NCBI GenBank assembly: GCA_004835665.1
Contig: RBKR01000009.1
Coordinates: 558,001 to 622,000, forward strand
DNA: 64,000 nt
Source of the DNA: Phoma sp. XZ068
Taxonomy: Eukaryota > Ascomycota > Dothideomycetes > Pleosporales > Didymellaceae
Direction of reading: 5' to 3'
Each line of letters begins with the position of its first letter. The stretch's first letter is position 1. The notes under the pieces were generated by a model that did no database searches, was not told where the DNA came from, and was given only the letters and a program-made list of their open reading frames with translations. The position numbers and the translations under genes are program-made. Below, one piece after another: positions 1-10,168 of the stretch.

Positions 1-2
1 CC

Positions 3-766
3 GAGCCCATCGATGGCGTACCCAAGTTCGACACCAAGCATGTCTTGGACGGCGAGCGCAAGCTCGAGTTCTTCAAGCCCATCCCTGTAACCAGTGAAGG
101 CCGCAAGTTCGAAATCAGGAGCAAGGTGCTCGGTGTTTACGATAAGGGCAAGCCCGGCACAGTCGTCGAGACAGAGCAGAGGCTTGTAGATGCCGAGTCT
201 GGCGAAACTTACACCAGGGCTGTTGGCAGTGGCTTTTACGTCGGTCAGGGAGGATGGGGAGGTCCGAAGGGTAAGACTCACGACTAGTTGTACTCTCGCA
301 AAGAACTATACTGACACTTTTGATAGGCCCTAAGGTCCCTAGCTACCCACCCCCCGATCGTGCGCCCGACGCAACCCGCACTGTCCAAACCACTATGGAG
401 ACCGCACACATCTACCGCCTCAACGGTGACTACAACCCGCTCCACGCCGACCCTGAGCCAGGCAAGAAGATGGGCTTTGGCGGTCCCATCATCCATGGCC
501 TTTTCTCATGGAACATGTCTGCACACGCCATCCTGCAGGCCTTCGGCGCAAGCAAGCCCGAGAATCTGAAGGAGTTCCAGGCTCGTTTTGCAGCACCAGT
601 TAAGCCGGCCGACAAACTAATCACCGAGATGTGGAGGACCGGGGAGAAGGTTGACGGTGGATTTGAAGAGATCAGGTTCATTGTGCGTGTGGAGGGTGGA
701 AAGGTTGTATTGACAAACGGAAGGGCCATTGTTAAGGTTGAGGGGCAGATCAAGGCCAAGTTGTAG
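3..766 (+). CDS. Peroxisomal MaoC-type (hotdog) enoyl-CoA hydratase 2-like protein, 5' partial
   Basis: The gene enters from the left edge, so its start is missing. Exon coding runs to 270, an intron occupies 271-326 (GTAAGA..TGATAG), and the second exon ends at the TAG at 764-766; the frame is continuous across the join. The second exon carries the hydratase-2 signature (YRLNGDYNPLHADPE, then GFGGPIIHGL), the conserved Asp/His motif of MaoC dehydratases that hydrate trans-2-enoyl-CoA. The protein ends in AKL, an accepted type-1 peroxisomal targeting signal, so a role in peroxisomal beta-oxidation or a related CoA-ester pathway is the natural reading. A stand-alone MaoC protein of roughly 300 residues would be normal in fungi; at least the N-terminal part lies outside the window. 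The exact substrate cannot be told. Confidence 0.88.
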
Positions 767-1249
767 ATGATAGTGTGAGCGTTTTATAGCAAAATCAGGA
801 ATCAACTGCTCTTGACATCTAATCTGAAGTACCTTTTCATCTCGTACGCACTTTTGTAGCAGTACCAGACGTCACCTACAAGAAGTGGAGTCTCCTCACC
901 AGTCGAGTTAGATCCTCCGCATTGTGTCCGAAATCCGATCTGATAAGATGAAAGGTCGTTGTCACGTGCATAATCCAAAGTTACATGCCTCGGAAACTGA
1001 AACACTCCAGACAACGAGCAACACCAGCTTGTGTTCGGCAAGCACGGCACTAGTAACGGATTGGCTCCTCCCTAAGCAAGTAAGGCACGATGCTCTTTTG
1101 GTTTCAATCGAGTTTACGCTGAACCAGGGGGCTCATTCGCGACCTGCCAGCTTCAAACCCCTTCACGATTATGAGATTGCCATAACAGATTCCCTATCTC
1201 CGCATAACAACAACTTGCGCTTCCCACGTCTCTCAAGCGCATTCACATC
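767..1249. other. Intergenic region
   Basis: This is the 3' flank of the hydratase and the promoter of the M28 cyclase-like gene. I see only short unsupported reading frames here. Confidence 0.6.
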
Positions 1250-2480
1250 ATGTTGTTCTCGCTACCGTCCTCCCTTGCGTCCCTGGCATACTTCCTACTG
1301 TCCCCATCTACGGCACACGCATACAAGCCCCTTTCAGACAGCTTCCTCAAAGCGATTCCCTCACCCGGAGACCTCTTCGACCACCAAAACGGCGCCCTCC
1401 TTGCGCCTATCCTCATACCTCGCGTTCCCGGCACACCCGGCCAAACGACCGTCCAACAACACTTCGTATCCTACTTCGCGCGAGAACTCCCAAAATGGGA
1501 CGTATCCTGGCAAAACAGTACGGCCACAACGCCCACATCGAACGGGAAAGCGTTGCCCTTCCAGAACCTCATATTTAAGCGCGAGCCGCCGTGGGTGAAG
1601 CCCGGGCAGAGCAATTTGTTGACTTTGGTCGCGCATTATGACAGCAAAATAAGCCCAAAAGGGTTTATAGGCGCGACGGATAGCGCAGCACCATGCGCGA
1701 TGCTTTTATGGGTTGCGAAAGTGGTGGACGCATATGTGCAGCGGATGTATGATGAGATGCAGGAGCTACAGGAGGGCGGGACAGTGGAGATGGATATGGG
1801 GATTCAGATACTGCTGCTGGACGGCGAGGAGGCGTTTCGCAGTTGGACGGACACAGATTCGTTGTATGGTGCAAGGTATGACACCCTTCTCTTCTCGAAA
1901 CCTGGGGGTGAGGTGGAGGCGGCTAGGCCTCGTGAACAAGTGAACGCGAAGTTGACACAACAGCAGATCTCTGGCGACAGAATGGGCGGGCATACGAAAT
2001 CCCCCGTCAAGCAAGTTCTACCAGTACCGCACCCCCCTGTCACAGATAAGTCTATTTATGCTGCTCGACCTCCTCGGCAGCGACAATCCGAACGTGCCCT
2101 CGTACTTCCCTACCACCCACTGGGCATACAAACACCTCTCCACCATGGAGACCCGGTTACGAGACCTCAAGATTCTCGAGTCGAGCCCCAACACACCTTT
2201 CTTACCGGACGTTAACATGACCATGGCTGGCTTCGGAGGGATATCAGATGACCACTTGCCGTTTATACATCAGGGCGTCGAAGTGCTGCATGTCATCCCC
2301 AGTCCATTCCCGAAGGTATGGCATACGATGCAAGACGATGGAGCGCATCTGGATGGCGCGACGGTGAGAGATTGGGCCAGAATTGTAGCAGGATTTGTGT
2401 TGGAGTGGTTGGATATGATGGAAGTGTGGGATGGGGATGAGCCTGCGACAAAGCGCACATCCTCAGTCTTGGAAGGATGA
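1250..2480 (+). CDS. Secreted glutaminyl-peptide cyclotransferase-like M28 metalloenzyme
   Basis: Two exons (1250-1875, 1967-2480; intron GTATGA..CAGCAG of 91 nt) give 379 residues. Residues 1-24 look like a signal peptide ending in AHA. The body matches the M28 aminopeptidase fold used by glutaminyl cyclases, which turn N-terminal Gln or Glu into pyroglutamate. Zinc ligands and catalytic residues are visible by family analogy: HYDSK near 129-133, Asp144 in ATDSA, Glu193/Glu194 in DGEEAF, Asp-Asp-His at 303-305 in DDHLPF, and His328 in PKVWHT. The DSLYGAR motif just before the intron is also typical. Skipping the intron is needed to restore the conserved segment leading to FMLLDLLGSDNP. Because some fungal members of this family act as plain aminopeptidases, the cyclase activity is inferred. 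It would act in the secretory pathway or outside the cell. Confidence 0.9.
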
Positions 2481-2636
2481 ATATAAGAGCAGAAGAATCA
2501 AATCTTGGGCATCTATCACTCTAAGCAGATCGTTTCAGCAGGGGCTGAGAACGATGATCGATGCATAGTTATTGATCACGTTTCGTTCAAACCTCTCCAT
2601 AGGCGACGAACGACTTCCCTCCCACAGTCCGCATCG

Positions 2637-3970
2637 TCACCGGTACTCCTTAGCGATGATCTCAGCAGCCCTCTCTGCAACTCCGTACACTGCCGTCCGG
2701 ATATTCGCGCTAATCATGATCGGAATCACACTCGCATCCACAACCCTCAGATTCCTCACCCCATAAACCCTCAACTCCGGATCCACAACCCCGCCGTCCT
2801 CCTTCGGCAGCATAGCACACGTTCCCAGCGGATGGTAAAACGTACTCACATTTTCTTTGACATACGCTTCCCACTCCTCATCCGTCTGCGTGGCGAAGAC
2901 CGGATCGTATTCTTTGACCCAGAGCTCTTGAAAGGGGCTAGTCGTGCCCATTTTGCGAAGGTACTTAGCTACCTGCTTTGTGGCTTCAAGATCAAATGCG
3001 TTGCTGAGGTATCTGGGGTCGATGATGGGTTTGGCGGAGGCATTGGAGCTGCTGATGTGTACTGAGCCGCGGGCGAAAGGGTGCTTCACGCCTCCCAGAA
3101 GAGTTGCGTACTTTTTGCCACAGCCGGACGTGGTGTTTGCTGGGTAGCCGCGTGTGCTGATGTAGCCGTCGCCAAAAACGACCTGGAGGTCGGGGATGCG
3201 AGAGGTGGGGTCTGAGAGTAGGGAGAGCTTCAGGCGGTCGATGGCGTTGGATTGGTTTGCGGAGGACTGCGCAAGCTGCAGAAGCCTGGTGCTATTGCCG
3301 ATTGCTTGCTCCCACTTCAGAAAGCCGTAGCAGCTGCCGCTGTATTGGTAGAGAGACGTTTGGCCTTGTTGTGAACCCAAGGATTCCAGTGTTGGTATGC
3401 AAGCTTGCACGTGAGGCGGTGGATTCTCAAGGAGTGCTGTTTCAACAGGACCTCCATAGCCGACTCCGTCGTCGCCATACTGTGCTTCACCCTCTTTACG
3501 CTGAAAGTTCTCCGCTCGCAGCATGGCAGGGTACATACTCTTCCAATTTGATCCTGGACTTCCAAGTTCTTCCCATGTATCATACTCGCGGCTACTGGCA
3601 CGGTTCCAGACTAATAGATTCAGGGCACTTGAGCCACCAAGTACCTTGCCGCGGTTGTGAGTTATAGACCGATTGTTCGCTGCTGGCTGAGGAACTGTGG
3701 TAAAATCCCAATCATACACTGAGCTAAAAGTTGATCCATTGAGGCCTGGAATGTATATCTTGCTTTCGCTGCGTCCATCAGTGCCGGCTTCGATCAGTCC
3801 ACTAAGCCTGCCGTTCCTCCTCCTACAACAATCTAGATACATTAGTTAGAAATGTATTGTGAACCGGAATTATTCGGGGATCGTACAAAGTCGTAGCTAT
3901 CAGCATCCGCGTGGCACATTGCGCTTGCCAATGGTAGCAATGCCACCAGAAAGGTGACGATGCCACGCAT
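2637..3970 (-). pseudogene. Decayed GMC oxidoreductase (glucose/aryl-alcohol oxidase-like)
   Basis: An intact first exon (3970-3887, signal peptide MRGIVTFLVALLPLASA) joins through a 54-nt intron with a good CTAAC branch site to IVVGGGTAGLV, the start of the FAD-binding Rossmann motif. The frame then hits TGA at about 3800. In a different frame the protein resumes at LIEAGTDG and runs openly to 2637. So the alpha helix after GxGxxG and some 50 nt are missing, with a frameshift. A second gap occurs near 3285: GNSTR is followed directly by LLQLAQSS, skipping roughly 200 or more residues that normally hold the SAGAxxTP and GVGxNLQDH region. The C-terminal part is well kept, including the catalytic His in YHPLGTC and the Asn in SANIRT. 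Full GMC enzymes are about 580-620 residues, so this is a relic. Active enzymes of the family oxidise alcohols or sugars with FAD outside the cell. Confidence 0.82.
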
Positions 3971-4786
3971 TTCGGATGTGAGAACTTGCGAGGAGTCCAA
4001 ATATCGTACAGCCCTACGGAACAGGATGTCACTGGCGAGTAGGAAGGATGCACGCAACTGAACAACCTTACTGTGGGCTCTACCGCGCAGCTGTACTTGT
4101 GGCCAGCAGAAATCCCAACATATAAATGGCAGGTACGTTGCAGACGACAAAGATGTTTACCATCGCAAATGTATAATTGCCATGGCCGGAGAATCGAACG
4201 TCCGCTGCACATTCATTAAGGCGAGACAGGGATCAATATGCGCTTAAGACTAAGCTGCAGATGGAAGGCCCAATTCCACGGTCGGAGTATATCCAATTGT
4301 ACCAATCGTGGAGTACAATGCATAGATCCTCGTATCATGCAAGTCGGCCAGGGCCTCCCCGGTAAATGCTCTAAAATGCTGCATGCAGACATACTCTTTC
4401 GGAATTAGGAATTGTGGGGCCCTTGTGCAGTGTATCAATGTTTCGAGACTTCAGCTGTGTTCGCAGGATAGATGCAAGAATCAATCTCCTTTTGTGAAGA
4501 TCATGAGAGTATGCTATTATCTGAACCGTTTCAAAACAAGAGAGTATGAAGGTTCCACATGGACTATATCCTCAAAATGGGTCAGAAGGTCAGTATGGGA
4601 ATTACACCCTGCGACCCAGCAACTGCATCGCAGATCAGGGTAATGAACAGCTAGGTATGGGGAAGCTTTGCTGTTGTTTAGTACTTGAATTTTACAGTCC
4701 CTGCAGACACTCTGTCTCTTGCTAAAGCGTTCAAACTACGACCAAAACAATTTGACACTACTGCGCTCTTTTCCTTTTTGAAACTT
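3971..4786. other. Intergenic region without recognisable gene
   Basis: This holds the promoter of the decayed GMC gene and the 3' flank of the MetE-like gene. A stretch near 4180-4195 resembles a tRNA T-loop on the minus strand but does not fold, and no other feature is evident. Confidence 0.5.
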
Positions 4787-6104
4787 TTAAGGCTGACCTG
4801 GCCACACAGCATCAGCAATACTCCTCACAAGCTGCAATTTCTTCCGCATGTCTTCGTAACCCAGCGAGTTACCCTCAGCATGTGATGCAAATCCACACTG
4901 TGGACTGACACAGCATTGCTGAATGGCGTCTTCGCGAGACTGACCAGTGCCCTTTGCGATCCAGTCGGCGGCCTGGTTGACGCGAGTGATCATCTCGTCC
5001 TTGCTCTCAAGTTCGGGGAACTTTGATGTAATCACACCAAGAACGACATTCTTGTGCTTGGGGAGGTGTGCGAGAGGCTCGAAGCCTCCGGCACGAGGCG
5101 TATCGTATTCGAGGTAATAGGTGTCGACATTCAAATCCTACTCAAGTTAGTAAAAGTTTTCTCTCTGCAATAGTGAACCCGCATACCTGGAACAGGCTCT
5201 TGGCGATATTATCATATGCGCCTTCGGAGAAGTGACGGCTGCCAACGTAGTTTCCTCTGCAAAGATGAATGCCGAGGTGCATATCTGATGGGCGTTCGAA
5301 ACACTTGTTGTAAAACCTGACGTAGCCTTTGAACATCTCATCAGCCGTCTTGTCATTCTGCTTGTCCGCAGCCCAGCCCTCCAGCATGTCCTTCGAGCAG
5401 AAGTACGCTAGGTTGGGGTCGTCGATCTGGATGTTCCTGATGCCTTGCGAGTGCAGGATTTTCAGCTCCTCCTGGTATGCTTTCGCTACATCTTCGAAGT
5501 ATTCCTCATCGCTTGCGTAGACATCCTTGGGGAAGCTGCGTCCGTTCAAGTAGCGGAAGTGGTACCAGCTGGGGGAGATCAAGGTGATCTTGATATTCTT
5601 CCATTCACTCTCGGGGAGCAGACTCTTCATGAGATCAACCTCATACTGGTTACTAGATTTTCCGGAATGGCTAATCTTGCCGACACAGACGGTAACGTGG
5701 TTAGGCACTTCCTTCGCTTCCATGAAAGACTTGACATCAGGTGCATAGGGACGGAAAATGCCAGCATCATAACCCTTCAAGACACCAAGTTGAAGCTCCT
5801 TCATACCGTTCAGGGTCTCGAAGAATGTGCCCCAGAACATGTGCCTTCACGAAAATCAGCTGGGTACCTAACTTGCCAGGCTTGAAACTAACCTGGTGTA
5901 CTCTCCACTTGAGACAACCTTGAGACCGCAGTCTTGCTGGAACTTGACTACCTCTGCGACCGCCTTCTTCTCCAGAGGCACCAGCTCGTCTGGTTGGGCT
6001 TTGCCGGAGGCAACATCGTATCGCTTCTGAACCAGCTCCTGGGGTCGAAGAAGTGAGCCAACGTGCTCGGCGCGGAAAGGTGGGCTTCTCTTGATGGATG
6101 ACAT
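4787..6104 (-). CDS. MetE-like (cobalamin-independent methionine synthase C-terminal domain fold) protein
   Basis: Three exons (6104-5893, 5844-5187, 5137-4787) encode 406 residues; both introns (48 and 49 nt) have AG|GTTAGT or AG|GTATGC donors and keep frame. The N-terminus FRAEHVGSLLRP and the later TLISPSWYHFRYLNGR, IQIDDPNLAYFC and LGIHLCRGN segments match the family of small UROD/MetE-like proteins related to bacterial YxjG/YxjH, which carry only the catalytic TIM barrel of methionine synthase II. Candidate zinc ligands are His and Cys in HLCRG and Cys in CCVSPQCGF. These proteins lack the N-terminal folate-binding half of true MetE, so full methionine synthase activity is not implied. 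Relatives sit in some fungal metabolite clusters, and here the neighbours are a dead oxidoreductase and a GRE2-type reductase. The ATG at 6104 is preferred over an in-frame TTG two codons upstream. Confidence 0.88.
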
Positions 6105-7001
6105 TCTCAATTGGAGTTCGTAAGGTTAGTACAAAAGGAGCTCAGTTAAGACAAAGGATGCAGCAAGAAGGAAGGTTTTGTCCGTTTTCTCTCCACTACA
6201 TGCCCCGCAATTGCACCCTGAAACGCACGCCCATCCTCGGAGCACAAAGTTCATCGATTGGAAAGCTATCCTGCCACAGCGATGTGGGCACTCACCAGTA
6301 CGACGCCGAGCTATGGTGGGGTCTTGCGGAGGGAAGCTTTGCCCCACATGTCACTTCCGCCAACCTCCTTCTCAATTGGCTGCGGCAAGTCGATAGGCAC
6401 ACAACGAATCATATTGATCTTATACATTCACATTTGGTCAGACAGTCTAACCAATATACGAAGCTCAGTGCCAGACACTTGCTCTTGCCTTCCATCGTCA
6501 ACAAAACTTGGAACATTGCCATATCACAAAAACCATCTCAGGATGCGCCTGTTCCTTTGCTGTGGCATCTACGTGCATGTGCCATACACCAAGAAGGAAG
6601 AACCTTCACACATAACTGGCACAGCTGCGCACGAGCTGGGTCAGCAGTCAGCCTTAGATCCCAGGACAGGCCAGCGGCGAACCGACTTGAAGCTGTAGAG
6701 TGCGAACTGAACAACTCGCCAAGCGCTACTCATGATGACGGCATCACCGACAGCTTACGGACATAACGCAGATTACAAGGGGTTTTCGTGTAAGCAACGA
6801 ATGAGTGGCCTGTGTTATCCGCGGCGAAGCAATTATCACCGATACTGTCGGGAAAGAGCTACCCCGCCACAGTGGAATAGCATACAAATGTCGCAACATC
6901 TCGCGCCATTTGCACTTGCAAACGTCCTATAGACTTCACGAACCCCTCGAACCCCTTTGTCAATCATCACACAAACCCATACATCTTGAATAACTTTCGC
7001 A
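6105..7001. other. Intergenic region (divergent promoters)
   Basis: This separates the divergently transcribed MetE-like and reductase genes. Several overlapping frames are open on the plus strand (longest 6098-6766), but none shows recognisable domains or typical coding character and the longest overlaps the start of the MetE-like gene, so I call no gene. Confidence 0.5.
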
Positions 7002-8086
7002 ATGACTCGCGTTTTGCTTACTGGAGGAAGTGGCTTCATTGCCGCACATACCCTGGACATCCTCTTGGAGCGTGGGCACTCCGTCGTTACCACAGTCCGC
7101 ACCCAAGAAAAGGCCGATAAGATCAAGGAGCAATACCATGGAAAGTACGCGGACAAGTTGAGCTTTGCCATTGTTCCGGACATTGCACAGCCAGGCGCGT
7201 TCGATGAGGCTGTTAAGTCGGACCCACCATTTGAGGCGGTCCTCCACACAGCTAGTCCATTCCACTTCAACGTCACCGACGTTCAGAAGGTCAGTATTTC
7301 TAGCGCAATTGCAAACGCAAGAACTGCCACTGATCGTAGTAGGACCTGATTGACCCCGCAGTAATTGGAACAACTGGCATTCTCAAATCTATCAAGAAGA
7401 GCGCGCCTTCAGTAAAGCACGTCGTCATTACATCCTCATTCGCTGCTATCATACAAGCCGACAAGGGGTTCTGGCCTGGCCACGAGTATTCGGAGGCTGA
7501 CTGGAACCCGATCACCTTCGAGCAGGCGACCGAGAACCCAATGTTGGGCTACCGAGCAAGTAAGACCTTTGCTGAGAAGGCGGCCTGGGAGTTCCTGGAG
7601 AAGGAGAAACCGAACTTCACCATCTCCACCATCAACCCACCGATGGTATTTGGGCCAATTGTTCACGCCCTTGACAGCCTCGAGAGCCTAAACACCTCGA
7701 ACGAGCGTATCCGCAACGCTGTGCAGGGCAAATTCAAGGACGAGATCCCTCCTTCGGGCGTACACTTTTGGGTCGATGTCCGTGACGTCGCCGAGGCACA
7801 CGTCAACGCCTTTGAGAAGCCAGAAGCTGCGAACAAAAGGTTCTTCGTGACTGCTGGGTACTTCTCAAACAAGGAAATTACTCAGATCATCAAGAAGAAC
7901 TTCCCGCAATACAAAGACCTGCCGAGTGACTCGACACCTGGTGGTGACTACCCTGAGGGTACACCGAACAAGGGCCTGTACACCTACAACAACAAGCGCT
8001 CGATCGAGATTTTGGGCTTGAAGTACAAATCTCTCGAGCAGTCCATCGTTGATTCCGTCAAGTCTTTCCAGGCGAAGGGTTTATAA
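7002..8086 (+). CDS. NAD(P)-dependent ketone/aldehyde reductase of the GRE2 / dihydroflavonol reductase type
   Basis: Two exons (7002-7289, 7343-8086) give 343 residues, the same size as yeast Gre2 methylglyoxal/isovaleraldehyde reductase. The Rossmann nucleotide-binding motif TGGSGFIA is at residues 7-14, and the extended-SDR catalytic YRASK motif follows in the second exon, with the upstream Ser in VITSSFAA. INPPMVFGP and FWVDVRDVAEAHV are typical later motifs of this family. The enzyme is expected to reduce aldehydes or ketones in the cytosol with NADPH; the actual substrate cannot be deduced. It is transcribed away from the MetE-like gene. The intron (GTCAGT..GTAGTAG, 53 nt) is required because the reading frame otherwise stops. 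Confidence 0.92.
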
Positions 8087-8933
8087 TATGAGGTTGTCAC
8101 GACATTGGACATGCCAGTCTCAATTGAGGAACAGATATAGTATTGATAGACTGCGAACTACGTCTAGATTAGGTAGAGGAACAATCAAAAGGTCTCGATT
8201 CCTGCGACAGATGATGTCAGCGTATGTTTCCATGAACATGTGAATAGAAGGGCGAAGGGCGAATAGCAATCAGCCTGTTGAGCTTGATATATTTTGAACT
8301 TCATTGTCGTTTTGACTCGGAAGTAACGTTTGAAGTGGTATCATCATAATGCAGGAGGGGAGGGAGCAGGGCGGTACTTACATTGTGTATCATTCAACAA
8401 CTCGCGTGCTAGGTTGAAAGCTTCCAAACATCTCAAAGTAAGTGGCCAACAGCTAGAACTTCACGCGAGAGCTAGCACAATAGTAGCGTGGCGTTCCTTG
8501 TGCGAACGCGACTGTCGACGCAGGAGCATCGTAACAATGCGGCCGTCCAAAACCGAAACAGGCATCCTAAAGGTCGCGTCGCAAGGTGTTTAAGCATTCA
8601 ACTCCTGCAGGGCACCTGATGCAACGATTGCTAAGACTCGGGCCAGCCGGTGATTGTTGTGTCGCGATTCCTGCGCTGTGAAATGTTCGTGTGTGTGGTT
8701 GGAGAAGAATAGCAAAAGTGCATCGACGAAAGAAAAGTGAGCAGGCACGGAGGTTTCTCGGACCGATGTTGGTCGCGCCTGCCCCACCAGCCATCTCCAA
8801 CAAGCATGACAACCCTTTTGACTGTGTGCCCAAACAAGCCCAACTTGTGACAACATCAGCCCCTCAGCCTTTGTGCGCAACTTCCGTTACACTCCTCTCC
8901 ACTTTCCCAGCTTCAAGCTCCAAATCTAGCAAA
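8087..8933. other. Intergenic region
   Basis: This is the 3' flank of the reductase and promoter of NTF2. Three overlapping frames open on the minus strand at 8567-8880 are mutually exclusive and unsupported. Confidence 0.5.
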
Positions 8934-9600
8934 ATGTGTATGTTCGTACCTACCCCGCATCAAGCATGCAATGAGACTGACCAGAGGAAGCTTTCGAGGA
9001 AGTCGGCAGTACGTATACCGCAAGGCCACAGAGCCACGAATCGCACTCGACCAGCTGAATCGTGCGCTGCATTTTGAACTACGGCTGATCCCAATTACAG
9101 AGCAGTTCGTCGAGTACTACTACAAGACCTTCGATGAGAACCGCGCTGCTCTCGCCCCGCTTTACGTATGCGCATCATACCCACGACCAACGGAACGCGA
9201 ATACTGATATACTCTGGACAGCGCGATCACTCCATGCTCACATTTGAGGCCTCTGGTATCCTAGGTACAGCGGCTATTGTTGAGAAGCTCCAGGTAAATC
9301 TCATTTCAGGCTGAAGGTTGAATTTGGCTGACTCTCTCAGAACTTGCCCTTCCAGCAGGTTCAGCACCGCACCGATACTCTCGATGCCCAGCCCTCTGGT
9401 CAGAGCGGTGTTCTCGTCCTGGTGACCGGCGCACTCCTCGTACGTTCCGCATATAGCATGGACCGAGCCCAATTAACAACTCTCAGGTCGAGGGGTCAGA
9501 GAGGCCTATGAGCTTCACTCAGGCTTTCAACCTCCAGCAGGATGGCGGAAGCTACTACGTCCTCAACGATGTCTTCCGCCTTGTATACCCCGCCGCATAA
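8934..9600 (+). CDS. NTF2: Nuclear transport factor 2
   Basis: Six exons were assembled: 8934-8937, 8991-9008, 9101-9165, 9222-9293, 9341-9439 and 9487-9600, giving 123 residues, the expected NTF2 length. The protein starts MSFEEVGKQFVEYYYKTFD and continues with RDHSMLTFEASGILG, NLPFQQVQHRTDTLDAQP, GALLVEGSERPM and a C-terminal YYVLNDVFRLVYPAA, all classic NTF2. It forms the homodimer that carries Ran-GDP into the nucleus. Every intron has a GTAxxT-like donor and an AG acceptor and frame is kept throughout. The first two coding exons are only 4 and 18 nt, which automatic gene callers may miss. The Ran exchange factor, its functional partner in the Ran cycle, lies further right in this window on the minus strand. 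Confidence 0.95.
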
Positions 9601-10168
9601 ACGCCAAGCTTTGCGACATTCGAGACGACTGACGATGACATATTGGATTTCTGGAGCATTTTCGCGAGGAACGGCATGATACGTAGGGTAGGAAAAGGGG
9701 GTGGAACAATTGCTTGACACTGGTTGTGAATCACAGCACATTGGATTGCGCTGACTCAACGACCTGTGCCACGGTTGTCGTTAGATCAGGGACTACTGAC
9801 GATATGTAGCATCGCTAGATTGGCTGCAATACATGTGCGTTTGAACACAACCGTCTTTCTCCATTCTCTCGGCTCGTCCCGCAACATTATCCGCTCACAG
9901 TCACTGTGTGCTCATATCCGAAGCCTTTTCCGGTCATGTGATGGAGGATGAGAACTTAGCCGGCGTTTCTCCAGAGCTTCTCCGCCCCGCGCTCACTTGC
10001 CGAAGCTCCATTTCGGAGCTCTAACACCACCGCCATGGCTTCTTTCCGGGGCCAACCTCGACAATCTTTCTTTCCACTCGCCTCTCTGATCCTTCTTACT
10101 TTCACTCTTTTACCACCAAAAGTGTCCTGAATATTCAGTCCTGCTATTAGCGTTTCCTTACCTACACC
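9601..10168. other. Intergenic region (thiolase promoter)
   Basis: I see no gene here. Pyrimidine-rich tracts precede the thiolase start, as in many fungal promoters. Confidence 0.5.

Noticed and set aside
4175..4200. tRNA-like T-loop (GTTCGATTC) on the minus strand
   Set aside because: The flanking bases do not form T-arm or acceptor stems and no D or anticodon arm is present upstream, so it is not a tRNA gene.
6098..6766. Plus-strand frame of about 220 codons
   Set aside because: It overlaps the first exon of the MetE-like gene, has no motif, and composition is not coding-like.
8567..8880. Three overlapping minus-strand frames upstream of NTF2
   Set aside because: They are mutually exclusive, lack motifs, and lie in the NTF2 promoter region.
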